64,000 bases of DNA, taken from Brassica napus. Taxonomy: Eukaryota; Streptophyta; Magnoliopsida; Brassicales; Brassicaceae. Below the pieces are notes generated by a model. It searched no databases. It was not told where the DNA came from and worked only from the letters and a program-made list of their open reading frames with translations. The DNA is taken from positions 27,847,401-27,911,400 of the forward strand of contig NC_063434.1 of assembly GCF_020379485.1 (NCBI RefSeq). The letters are read 5' to 3'. This document shows, piece after piece, positions 56,085-64,000 of this stretch (position 1 is the stretch's first letter; each line of letters begins with the position of its first letter). Made by a program: the position numbers and the translations under genes.

Positions 56085-56207
56085 CATACACACAATTAGG
56101 CTACCCCATTATTTACAACACATCAAATAAATAATAAACCAAAATTCTCTTTAACAACTTCTCCACTTTCTCCCCACCACCGCCGGAGAAAGAAAACCAC
56201 CACCACC

Positions 56208-56843
56208 ATGACCTCCAAAGACTGTGGCTCCCACACTCACTCTCGCCGGAAACTAATCCGGCGAATAATATGGTCAATAATCTTCATCCTCTTCATCATC
56301 TTCCTCACAATCCTTCTCATTTGGGCAATCCTCCAACCTTCAAAGCCACGTTTCATCCTCCAAGACGCCACCGTCTACGCCTTCAACGTCTCCGGCAATC
56401 CACCGAACCTCCTCACCTCCAACTTCCAAATCACTCTTTCTTCCCGGAACCCTAACGACAAGATCGGCATCTACTACGACCGTCTTGACGTCTACGCTAC
56501 TTACCATAGTCAACAGATCACTTTCCGAACATCGATCCCTCCGACGTATCAGGGACACAAAGAAGTGAACATCTGGTCGCCGTTTGTCTACGGGACCTCC
56601 GTTCCCGTCGCTCCGTTCAACGCCGTTAGTCTTGACGGTGATCAAGATAACGGCGCTGTTACGCTGATCATCCGTGCTGACGGTAGAGTGAGGTGGAAAG
56701 TTGGGACGTTTATTACAGGGAAGTATCATCTTTACGTGAGGTGTCTTGCGTATATTAACTTCGGTAATAAAGCTGCCGGAGTTATTGTCGGAGATAACGC
56801 CGTTAAGTATACGCTTACGAGTAGTTGTAGTGTTAGTGTCTAA
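56208..56843 (+). CDS. NHL1: NDR1/HIN1-like protein, NHL1-like
   Basis: Single-exon gene for 211 residues. The family (LEA_2 domain, related to NDR1 and tobacco HIN1) consists of small membrane-anchored proteins linked to pathogen response; a biochemical activity is not established. Visible: short basic cytoplasmic tail (1-20, with RRKLIRR), one strong hydrophobic helix (21-42) acting as uncleaved anchor, then an extracellular-type LEA_2 domain. Conserved NHL motifs are RNPNDKIGIYYD (80-91) and PPTYQGHKEV (111-120). A sequon NVS is at 60-62. The start context CACCATGACC is good. The next gene downstream on the same strand is a second NHL, so this is an old tandem pair. Gene identity rests on the motifs and on the Arabidopsis order At3g11660/At3g11650. 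Confidence 0.9.
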   Translation: MTSKDCGSHTHSRRKLIRRIIWSIIFILFIIFLTILLIWAILQPSKPRFILQDATVYAFNVSGNPPNLLTSNFQITLSSRNPNDKIGIYYDRLDVYATYHSQQITFRTSIPPTYQGHKEVNIWSPFVYGTSVPVAPFNAVSLDGDQDNGAVTLIIRADGRVRWKVGTFITGKYHLYVRCLAYINFGNKAAGVIVGDNAVKYTLTSSCSVSV

Positions 56844-57520
56844 AACGGCGGCGGAGCGAAATTAGGTGAGCTAATTAACGACTCCATTATATATTACAGT
56901 CTTCTTAATTATCATAAAGTGATGTGAATTGTACATTTTGCTTATACGATAGATGGCAAATATTACAGATCCGCGATGTTGTTGTGATGAGTTGTAAGAA
57001 TTTAAATACGAATACTTTTTAAATAATTGAATCCTAAATTTTATTTTAAGTTGTGTATTTTTAAAAAGTATATATTTTCGGTGACTAGTTAAGATGCATC
57101 TTGTGATCCTATCATATCAACTTTTGCTTCAAACTTTTCGATGATTTTTTTTTGTAGTCGGTAAAGCAGGACGGCGATAGAATTTTAAAATCAATCGATC
57201 GAATGGATTATGACTCGGTAATGATTTGTAGACGTTGTGCTACGGTGTCACTGTCTAATTGTCCATATATATGTGTCTCCATTTTTTTTTTCTTATAATA
57301 GGTCGGGATCTATTATAATGTATTTGTACAATACACCACAACAAATAAAAGAGCTAGCTTTGGCAGAAAAAACAAATAATAAAGTTCAAAAAGAAAGATC
57401 ATGTGGATTGGTGATAGTTGTAGATTTGTAGATTTTTTTCTGTCTATCACTCTATTGATGATGTATTACGTCAAATATGGGTTTCATGCACATTAAAGCA
57501 GATCCTTCTAAAATGTTGCG

Positions 57521-57571
57521 TAACTTAGGGGTTATCGTTTTAAGCAAAAAAAATAACTTAGGGGTTATCGT
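57521..57571 (+). repeat. 18-bp direct repeats flanking an A-rich 15-mer
   Basis: TAACTTAGGGGTTATCGT occurs at 57521-57538 and 57554-57571, separated by TTTAAGCAAAAAAAA. The layout of a long target duplication around an A tail fits a severely truncated retroposon insertion, but filler DNA from break repair would look similar. Confidence 0.6.
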
Positions 57572-57752
57572 GAATATTTTTGGATCTTGAAATGGGAAAA
57601 TCAGGATCCGATACTCACTGTTACAAGTACAAACTTACAAGCATTTAGCTAATTTCTTACTATTATTATATTTCAAAAATTGGCATTTAATAGTTAGAAT
57701 GATTTATATTTAGTATATTTAAATAATTAAGTGTATTATATTGCATATATCA

Positions 57753-57793
57753 ACGTAGTTAGACAATCTTTAAAAAAACGTAGTTAGACAATC
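57753..57793 (+). repeat. 16-bp direct repeats flanking an A-rich 9-mer
   Basis: ACGTAGTTAGACAATC occurs at 57753-57768 and 57778-57793, separated by TTTAAAAAA. The design is the same as the footprint 200 bp to the left, with an unrelated duplicated word. Confidence 0.6.
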
Positions 57794-59539
57794 AACATCT
57801 AGTCTTGTTAAAATGTTTGTTTTAATAAAGAGAATGCCTACTTTAAAGTCTTTAATATAAGTATGGGATAATAATTCATTCAAGTTATCTTGAATGTATA
57901 CTTTGAATTTTAAGCACATGATCTATACACAATTTTTCTCGAATAAAGTTGTCTAAGAAACCTAACCTTGGTTTTATATTTTATAAAAATAAGGTGGTTT
58001 TGATTTATGAACGTGGTATGTGGGCTGTTGACACTTCACAGAGGCACTAGCTACAATCTATGATTAAGACACTGCCAAACTCACATAATTTTATAAAAAT
58101 GGTCATTTTCACCTAACTTTGAAATAATGTATACAACATCGGAAATTCCAGGAAGTTGATCAATGATGCCATTAGTAGATATGCAAATATGACATCACTC
58201 AACGTTGGTTACAGATACACTCTTAGCTCTCTCGAAATATAAATATATGACTCTTCTATATTAGACATATTGAGTTGATGTATATATTCTTCTTGGTCAA
58301 ATAGGTATTCATGACTATATTGATGATTGCTGAAAGTTGTGACTGATGTGCAAAGTTTCATTTTCTCTACAAAATTAAAGCTAAACCAATTAAACTGTGA
58401 TTTACTTCCCAAAATTCAGAGCCATAACCAATTCTTTTCAACAAATAGTTTTGATAACAAAATTGTCTAATATACTACGTATTTGGCATAATTTTCTTTA
58501 CGAGTTTTTACGTTTCTCTCTAGTATATAATATATTTATATGACTAGAATATTACAACTACTATGTAAAGATTATATAAAATACGGCATATGAATATAAA
58601 TTTCACAGCTATTGATGCATGTCCTATTCTATGAGTTGTATTTATTTTAAATATAATTATTTGTAACTATATAATAATTATTTATTCAATAACATTTGAT
58701 TAGTATTTATCAAATTTTTTATTTTGATAAATTACAACTTATTTAATCTATAGTATAAAATTATTATTTAAAATTATAATTTTCTTTAAAAAATAATAAT
58801 CAAATTAATATACCTACAACACAAGAAAAAAATCTACCGTTCAGGTTCTTAAAAAAAAAATCTTGAACTACAGCAATAACCAATCGGGGTGGTTATTAGG
58901 CACTATATAGCAGCATCTTTAAATTCAGCTACTGTGGACTTAGTCTATCTAATGTGGGCTTTGATTTGTCACCAAAAGCTAACAAGATTTTGATGAGAAC
59001 ATAAACATAAAGAAAGGGCAGCTAAAAATATTATATCACACAATGACAATATACGTATATGAAATCTATCATGTTAAATCCTAAAATACTTTAGCTAATG
59101 GGCTTAATTACAGTTTTGGGCTTGTGCTTTCTACTTAAACTTTGTTTCATGTCACCTTATAAACGGCTAGTTGTTGATAAACGTGAAATTTGAATTGCTT
59201 ATCGAGTGCAGAAAAGCTTTGGTTTTATTATCTTTCATGTAAGAAAACGTAACGGCGACATTTTTTCAAAACTAAAACCGTTGGTTAACCAGCTTTGGGT
59301 TTATCACCTTTGTTTACTATGAAACCAGCGCTTACTTTATCCTTGACAATTTTCATCCCCATTAGTCTCACTCATAAGTCATAACCATACACAAAAAATA
59401 AAATTAAGAGAACGAAAACAAAATTTCAGATTTGACCAAATGAATTATATTGGTTTCTTGGTAATAACCAAGAAAACATTTATTAACAAAATCTGGTTTC
59501 TTTTAGAACTCGTTTCCAAATAAAAAGATGCGTTACTAA

Positions 59540-59568
59540 TACTCCCTCCGTTTTTTAATATAAGTCGT
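59540..59568 (+). mobile_element. Stowaway-like MITE terminus (partial)
   Basis: TACTCCCTCCGTTTTTTAAT, starting with the TA target dinucleotide, matches the typical Stowaway terminal inverted repeat (CTCCCTCCGTTY). No inverted partner (CGGAGGGAGTA) was found nearby, so it is a solo end or a decayed copy. It lies about 100 bp before the NHL2-like start codon. Confidence 0.5.
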
Positions 59569-59652
59569 TTATCTCTTGACGCATATTGTCTTTTGAAATT
59601 AAAACACACAATAAAAGCTCTGCTTTGCTTATCTCTTGACGCATATTGTCTT
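59569..59652 (+). repeat. 24-bp direct repeats just before the NHL2 start
   Basis: The word beginning TTATCTCTTGACGCATATTG is repeated exactly at 59569-59592 and 59629-59652, 60 bp apart. The second copy ends three bases before the ATG at 59656. Each copy contains a TTGAC core, the central element of W-boxes, though followed by G rather than the usual C/T. The duplicate lies in the presumed 5' leader or core promoter. Confidence 0.9.
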
Positions 59653-59655
59653 ACA

Positions 59656-60360
59656 ATGGGAGACAAACATCAGCCATACCTTAACGGCACATACTACGGC
59701 CCATCGGTTCCTCCGCCGCTTAAGTCCAGCCGCCGATACAAACCACCTGGATGCTGCTGCTGCTTCAACTGCATTGGAAGCTGTCTACGTTGCTGCGGTT
59801 GCTGTATCCTAAGCCTAATCTGCAACATCCTCGTAGCCGTAGCCGTTATCCTCGCCGTAACGGCATTACTTATCTGGCTCATCTTCCGTCCCAACGCCGT
59901 CAAATTCTACGTAACCGACGCTAGTCTAAACCGGTTCAGCTTGGATTCAAACAACAGCAGCAACCTCCACTATGATCTCAATCTCAACTTCACGATCCGT
60001 AATCCTAACCAGCGGCTGGGAGTCTACTACGATGCGATCCAGGTCAGTGGTTATTACGGAGAACAGCGGTTCGGTTATGTAGACATTTCGCCGTTCTATC
60101 AGGGACATAAAAACACGACGGTTGTTGTGACAAAGATCGAGGGACAGAACTTGGTGGTGCTCGACGACGGAGGGAGAGCTGGAGTTTACAGTATCGATGT
60201 CAAGCTGGTGATGAGTGTTAGGTTCAGGTTTTGGGTGGTAAAGTCATGGAAATTCAAACCGAAGATTAAATGTAACGATCTTAAGGTTCCTCTCGTATCC
60301 TCTAATTCAACGAGCGGGTTTAAGTTTGAAACTATGGAGTGTGATTTTGACTTTTATTAG
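59656..60360 (+). CDS. NHL2: NDR1/HIN1-like protein, NHL2-like
   Basis: Single-exon gene for 234 residues, slightly shorter than Arabidopsis NHL2. The start at 59656 (MGDKHQPYLNGTYYGPS) fits the family N-terminus; the open frame runs further upstream but without ATG. A proline-rich head is followed by a cysteine cluster (33-50, ten Cys in CCCCFNCIGSCLRCCGCC), a probable lipid-attachment region beside the membrane. The transmembrane helix is 51-77. The LEA_2 domain has RNPNQRLGVYYD (115-126) and FYQGHKNTT (147-155), with sequons NSS, NFT and NTT. The loop after LVVLDDGG appears several residues shorter than I recall for NHL2/NHL3. By family it is a plasma-membrane protein associated with defence and senescence; the mechanism is unknown. 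It follows NHL1 on the same strand and converges on the next gene. Confidence 0.9.
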   Translation: MGDKHQPYLNGTYYGPSVPPPLKSSRRYKPPGCCCCFNCIGSCLRCCGCCILSLICNILVAVAVILAVTALLIWLIFRPNAVKFYVTDASLNRFSLDSNNSSNLHYDLNLNFTIRNPNQRLGVYYDAIQVSGYYGEQRFGYVDISPFYQGHKNTTVVVTKIEGQNLVVLDDGGRAGVYSIDVKLVMSVRFRFWVVKSWKFKPKIKCNDLKVPLVSSNSTSGFKFETMECDFDFY

Positions 60361-61116
60361 CCAAACTTGCAGTTTTATGAATTGTTGTGGGATTATATGT
60401 TGGAAAAGAAAAACTTGTGGAGTATGTAAAGTGGTAGTGTTGGAGATGGAGTCATGAACATATACTCTTGTCTAAAAAACTTTTATGTGACAGTCCTGCA
60501 TCACTTAGTTCTGATTCATGCAATAGATTTTTAATTTTTTTTTTCTGAATAATGAAAAACTGTTTTGCACAATAATAACAACTGCTACACACTTCACTTG
60601 AATACTTGATCATCTGAATATGTATTTGTAACCACATTTTAGAGAATTGCAAAATCATAATCTGCCATGGGTACACTATACGATAGTACCATATATGGCT
60701 AATACTTATATGGAGAGTTATGGCTACAACTCATTTGAAATCCAAAGCATAAAGTTTCCAAACTCAATTTTGAATATTGTAAGTTATTCAAAAATTATCA
60801 AAACTCAAGATTAAAGTATTGAGAATAGATTAGCCGAGTTAGATGACAAAAAAAAAACAGAATAGCCGAGTTCACACAGGATTTCCTATCAGCTTGAGAT
60901 TTTGATAAGTGTCATCAGACATGCTTATCAGCTTGAGTTTGTAACAAAACATACAAACAAAGTTATGACAAAAACCTGTAAATAAATAATTACCACTAAA
61001 CTGTTCCACGCCTAGTACTAACATAAACCATTGGAACTGGTTACAAAAAAAAAAAAAACATATATGAGAGCCTTGGAAAATTGAAACAACCACCCCTTCT
61101 GTTGTCACCGACGACG
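60361..61116. other. Convergent 3' region between NHL2 and the acidic membrane protein gene
   Basis: About 750 bp shared by the 3' ends of two converging genes. Poly-T and poly-A runs (near 60533, 60849 and 61047) are present. Open frames on the minus strand (60452-60676, 60872-61126) are phenylalanine- and cysteine-rich, without context, and most likely untranslated. Confidence 0.6.
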
Positions 61117-61605
61117 TCATAAACAAACATCAATGACATCATCATCTACATCCCGACACGGAGACGGCGAAGGAGTGAAGTAAGGAGGAGAATCACACGG
61201 CGTCAAGAACGGAGTCGGCACCCTGGAACATTCCACCGGAATATCAACCCGTACTAGTTCACCGTCATCATCATCATCATCATCATCTTCCATTTCCAAA
61301 TCATCTTCTTCTATTGTAAACAGAAGCCTCGACACTCGCCACTTGTCCACCGCCGCTACATCCTCCTCCTCCTCCGTCGCCGCAGCAAGACCATTATCCT
61401 CCTCCATCTGTATAGAAACAGTTCCGGTTGGCTCAATACGAGACTGGTGCTTCTTGCAACACATGAAGAACTGGAGCAGAACCTCTTTACTTGCCGGAGA
61501 CGGCGATGGACGACAGAAGATATAAGTGAGCTCGGCGAAGAAGATGAGGAGGAAGAGGAGTAAGACGGCGAGTAGCACCGCACCGGAGTTGGTGAGGGCA
61601 TGCAT
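61117..61605 (-). CDS. Small acidic single-pass membrane protein, At3g11640-like
   Basis: Intronless 162-residue protein of unknown function. Residues 8-31 form one strong hydrophobic helix (SGAVLLAVLLLFLLIFFAEL), probably a signal anchor, followed by a short basic and cysteine-containing stretch (FMCCKKHQSR). The middle is very acidic, with EEEED and a run of eight Asp encoded by a GAT repeat (plus-strand CAT repeat about 61265-61287) whose length may vary between accessions. The conserved-looking C-terminus has PTPFLTPCDSPPYFTPSPSP. I recognise this as the type of plant protein lying between 2-Cys PrxA and NHL2 in Arabidopsis, by position and architecture rather than by function. A TATA box is about 80 bp upstream. 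The minus-strand frame 61356-61601 is a shadow. Confidence 0.8.
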   Translation of the reverse strand: MHALTNSGAVLLAVLLLFLLIFFAELTYIFCRPSPSPASKEVLLQFFMCCKKHQSRIEPTGTVSIQMEEDNGLAAATEEEEDVAAVDKWRVSRLLFTIEEDDLEMEDDDDDDDDGELVRVDIPVECSRVPTPFLTPCDSPPYFTPSPSPCRDVDDDVIDVCL

Positions 61606-61681
61606 ACTTGTTTAAGAGTGAATAAAAATGGACTAATGTGACCGGATGGTAGTGTAGTTCAAAGCACGAGAGTTAACCGGT

Positions 61682-61688
61682 GTTTATA
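61682..61688 (-). promoter_or_regulatory. Probable TATA box of the acidic membrane protein gene
   Basis: Minus-strand CCTATAAACA lies about 77 to 83 bp upstream of the ATG at 61605, a normal distance for a short 5' leader. Confidence 0.55.
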
Positions 61689-62352
61689 GGTTGCCGGTTG
61701 ATTTAAAAGAGGTGGTGTTTGATGATGATGATTAATGATGTTGGAACTTGTGGGCAAAGGGGACAAGGAACTTTTTACAGGTAGCATGCTGCTTTTCTTT
61801 AATGTTGTATCATTAAATATTTTTATAGATTTGGCCAAAAATGAATGAGATGTTATATATTGGTTACAGGTTTTTCAATTGTGGAATATACAGTTAGTTC
61901 ACAATTTGATTTCTTTTTCCAAAGTATATAATACTATTACACTCTGTGCTGCCAAGTTTACATAGTTAGGCTACTTTCACCTTTTAAATTTTCAAAGAGG
62001 TGTTATTACATACAATATATGTTGTCTGAAATGTTTTTGATTTTCAACATTGAATGCAAATGATCTAAATTCAAATGATATTGAAAAGGGGAAAAAGTAA
62101 CTAAAGAGAAATTGAATTGATACATATAAGCAGAAGAGAGTCAAGTATGCAAGGGTATAGGTATGTGATATGTGAATATCAATGTGTAGGAAAATGAAAA
62201 TCATGAAACTTTATTAATGGAAAATATAAGTTTTCTGGATTTGGGAGACAAAAGTGAGATTCAAACAAAGGATTGTTCAGCGTAAAAGAAAATAAAATAA
62301 AAACACTCATGCACTCACATACAACAAAGGTTTTGGTACCTTAAAAGCTATT
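61689..62352. other. Spacer and 3' UTR of the peroxiredoxin gene
   Basis: About 660 bp between two same-strand genes. The right part is the probable 3' UTR of the peroxiredoxin gene, with a minus-strand AATAAA-type signal (plus TTTATT) near 62210. No other gene was seen; the frame 61992-62204 is chance. Confidence 0.55.
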
Positions 62353-64000
62353 CTAAATAGCTGAGAAGTACTCTTTGCTGAGCTTGGGGTCAGGTTTCAT
62401 CGACTTCTCACCTGGTTTCCATCCTGCAGGGCAGACTTCATCAGGGTTCTCCTGGATGTACTGTAACGCCTGCAACACCGAGAACGCATCATGTAACCGG
62501 ATGAAGGAAAGAGTGTAGTTTTGGAGTAAAAAGGGTTATATTAGTATACCTGGAGAGTTCTCATTGTCTCATCAACACTTCGGCCAATACCAAGATTGTT
62601 GATGGTGGAATGTTGGATCACTCCTTCCTTGTCGATGATGAAAAGCCCCCTCAGTGCTATTCCCTGTTCTTACCACAAAAGGTTCTAGTCGTTATCATCA
62701 GAAACACTTTGAAAAGTTTAAAAGGAAGCTAACAATTGTTTTACCTGATCATGGATGAGCACTCCGAAGGACTTTGAGATTGATTTGGTTACATCTGAGA
62801 TAAGGGGATAGTTCAGATCACCAAGCCCTCCTGATTTTCTGTCTGTCTGGACCCACGCAAGGTGGGAGAACTAAGTAGACACCCAGCTAAATAGATAAAG
62901 ACAGAGTCAAGCAATGTTGTCATAAAAAGAAGGATGAGAAATGGAGTAGAAAAGTATGATACTTGCAACACTATCGACTGAGACACCTAACACTTCTGTG
63001 TTCAGCTTCTCAAACTCTGCGTACCGGTCACTGAAGGCAGTAATCTCTATAAGACACAAAGACAAAAGAGATTAGGACGCTGTGAGTGAACCTCAGATAA
63101 TTTCAGTAAAGCAAACCTAACCTGTTGGACAGACGAAAGTGAAGTCTAAAGGGTAGAAAAAGAGAATCACATACTTCTTCCCAATGTACTCAGAGAGCTT
63201 AACCTGCAAACCATCAACCACAAATTAATCATTAGCTTCTCAGATTAAGTAGAAGCAGCAGATATGATTGACATTGTTTAGTCAAGATATAAATGAGGAA
63301 AAAGGAAGGATCTTTAGAGAAGATACCTTGATGAACTCCTGATCAAACACAGCCTCAGCCTCAAAATCAGGGGCCTTGTTTCCAACCAATGGAAGATCAT
63401 CCTATATCAACACACAAAAGAACAAATCTTTAACACATCAAGTCCTAATAAGGAGCAAGATAGCTAGAACCTAAGCGCTGCTTTGTTCTAAAAATCGGTC
63501 TAGTCAGCAAATCAGGTCTAAACAAAACGATTTTCCAGAATAAAATTTTAAAAATTGGTAAAGACGTTTTAAAAAATCGGTCTAGGCGCCCGTCTAAACA
63601 ATAATTCTCTATAAGGCACCTAACCACATTGGCCAAAACTACTTAGAACACATGGAGCAGCCATATCAGATATCAAGTATAGCTTAAATGTCACTTCCAA
63701 TCCACAAAACTAACACTCCTGTCAACAAAATGTCAATAAAGTTCCTGACTTTAAGTGAGATCTATCTGAAAACACTGTCTCTAGACTCTCCACATAACCT
63801 ATGTAATGAACTCTGATTTTCAAGCACAGTGGAATTAGAAAGTATCGACATTGAGATAAACTTACGGTCTGAGCCTTGACAGCGAAGCTACGGCGAGAGC
63901 TGGAGCTGAGGGAAGAGCGTTGAGCAAACGCGGAGCGGAGAGAAGCGGCTGCGGAGGGAGAGGATATGGTTCGAAGGAAAGAGACTGAGGGAGAAGGAAG
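62353..64000 (-). CDS. 2CPA: Chloroplast 2-Cys peroxiredoxin A-like, 5' end cut by window edge
   Basis: Thiol peroxidase that reduces hydrogen and alkyl peroxides in the plastid stroma, recharged by NTRC or thioredoxins. Minus-strand exons are 64000-63866 (partial), 63401-63327, 63203-63122, 63046-62967, 62870-62745, 62663-62550 and 62469-62353. They join in frame to 242 visible residues. Roughly the first 25 residues of the transit peptide lie beyond the edge. Exon 1 is Ser/Arg-rich (transit peptide) up to FAVKAQT. The peroxidatic Cys is in DFTFVCPTE and the resolving Cys in DEVCPAGW. The GGLG loop and the C-terminal YF (KEYFSAI) mark a hyperoxidation-sensitive eukaryotic-type enzyme. The intron after exon 4 starts GC rather than GT (GTT/GCAAGT). 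Intron 1 holds a repeat fragment. The neighbouring genes point to the At3g11630 copy. Confidence 0.93.
63455..63640. repeat. Probable transposon-derived fragment in peroxiredoxin intron 1
   Basis: The stretch contains AAATCGGTCTAG twice in slightly different form (near 63492 and 63577), plus CTAAGCGCTGC and TCTAGGCGCCCGTCTAAAC. Such CTAGGCGCC-rich words are familiar from dispersed crucifer repeats. A 63-codon minus-strand open frame here (63445-63636) is not a gene. Ends and family are not determined. Confidence 0.4.

Larger units (their letters stand above)
56844..59539. other. NHL1-NHL2 intergenic region
   Basis: About 2.7 kb, AT-rich, with no recognisable gene. Open frames at 57237-57431 and 58209-58412 look like chance. 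It holds two short direct-repeat footprints (57521-57571 and 57753-57793) and, at its right end, a MITE-like terminus. Confidence 0.6.

Noticed and set aside
56340..56729. 129-codon minus-strand frame
   Set aside because: Antisense shadow of NHL1, produced by its GC-rich coding bias.
61356..61601. 81-codon minus-strand frame rich in Ser and Arg
   Set aside because: Shifted-frame shadow of the acidic membrane protein gene.

Overview
The window is plant nuclear DNA from a crucifer (Brassicaceae). The evidence is intron-containing genes with plant splice signals, Helitron transposons of the type common in crucifers, and a gene order matching Arabidopsis thaliana chromosome 3 around At3g11630 to At3g11680. 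The species cannot be named from the sequence alone.

Positions 1-42975 are one head-to-tail satellite array with a monomer of about 350 bp, roughly 122 units, running off the left edge. The left 7 kb is a tetrameric higher-order repeat (about 1.4 kb). The middle is nearly uniform monomer. The right 6 kb shows a weaker, roughly 2.1 kb (six-monomer) periodicity with truncated and duplicated monomers. A 100-base N gap lies at 14861-14960, in a stretch rich in small homopolymer deletions. Short open frames recurring in the array are by-products of the repeat. The array stops at a G8-A-G9 tract.

Positions 43151-45281 look like a non-autonomous Helitron on the minus strand. It has two tandem copies of its 5' end and carries a broken LINE-type RNase H domain. 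About 3.2 kb with no recognisable gene follows.

The gene-bearing part is 48.5-64 kb: an intact five-exon ALMT8-type anion channel gene (+), two NDR1/HIN1-like genes resembling NHL1 and NHL2 (+), a small acidic single-pass membrane protein like At3g11640 (-), and a chloroplast 2-Cys peroxiredoxin gene (-) cut by the right edge in exon 1. This is the order of the Arabidopsis block, but DGD1 (At3g11670), expected between ALMT8 and NHL1, is absent. That gap holds gene-free DNA, one possible exon relic, and a 686-bp Helitron ending 25 bp from the NHL1 TATA box.

The genes do not form one pathway. They are neighbours by descent: a membrane anion channel, two membrane-anchored LEA_2 proteins of the defence-associated NHL family, an uncharacterised membrane protein and a plastid thiol peroxidase. 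I found no wholly new biological system. The best leads are the two-regime satellite organisation, the Helitron with twin 5' ends, the Helitron against the NHL1 core promoter, and the loss of DGD1.
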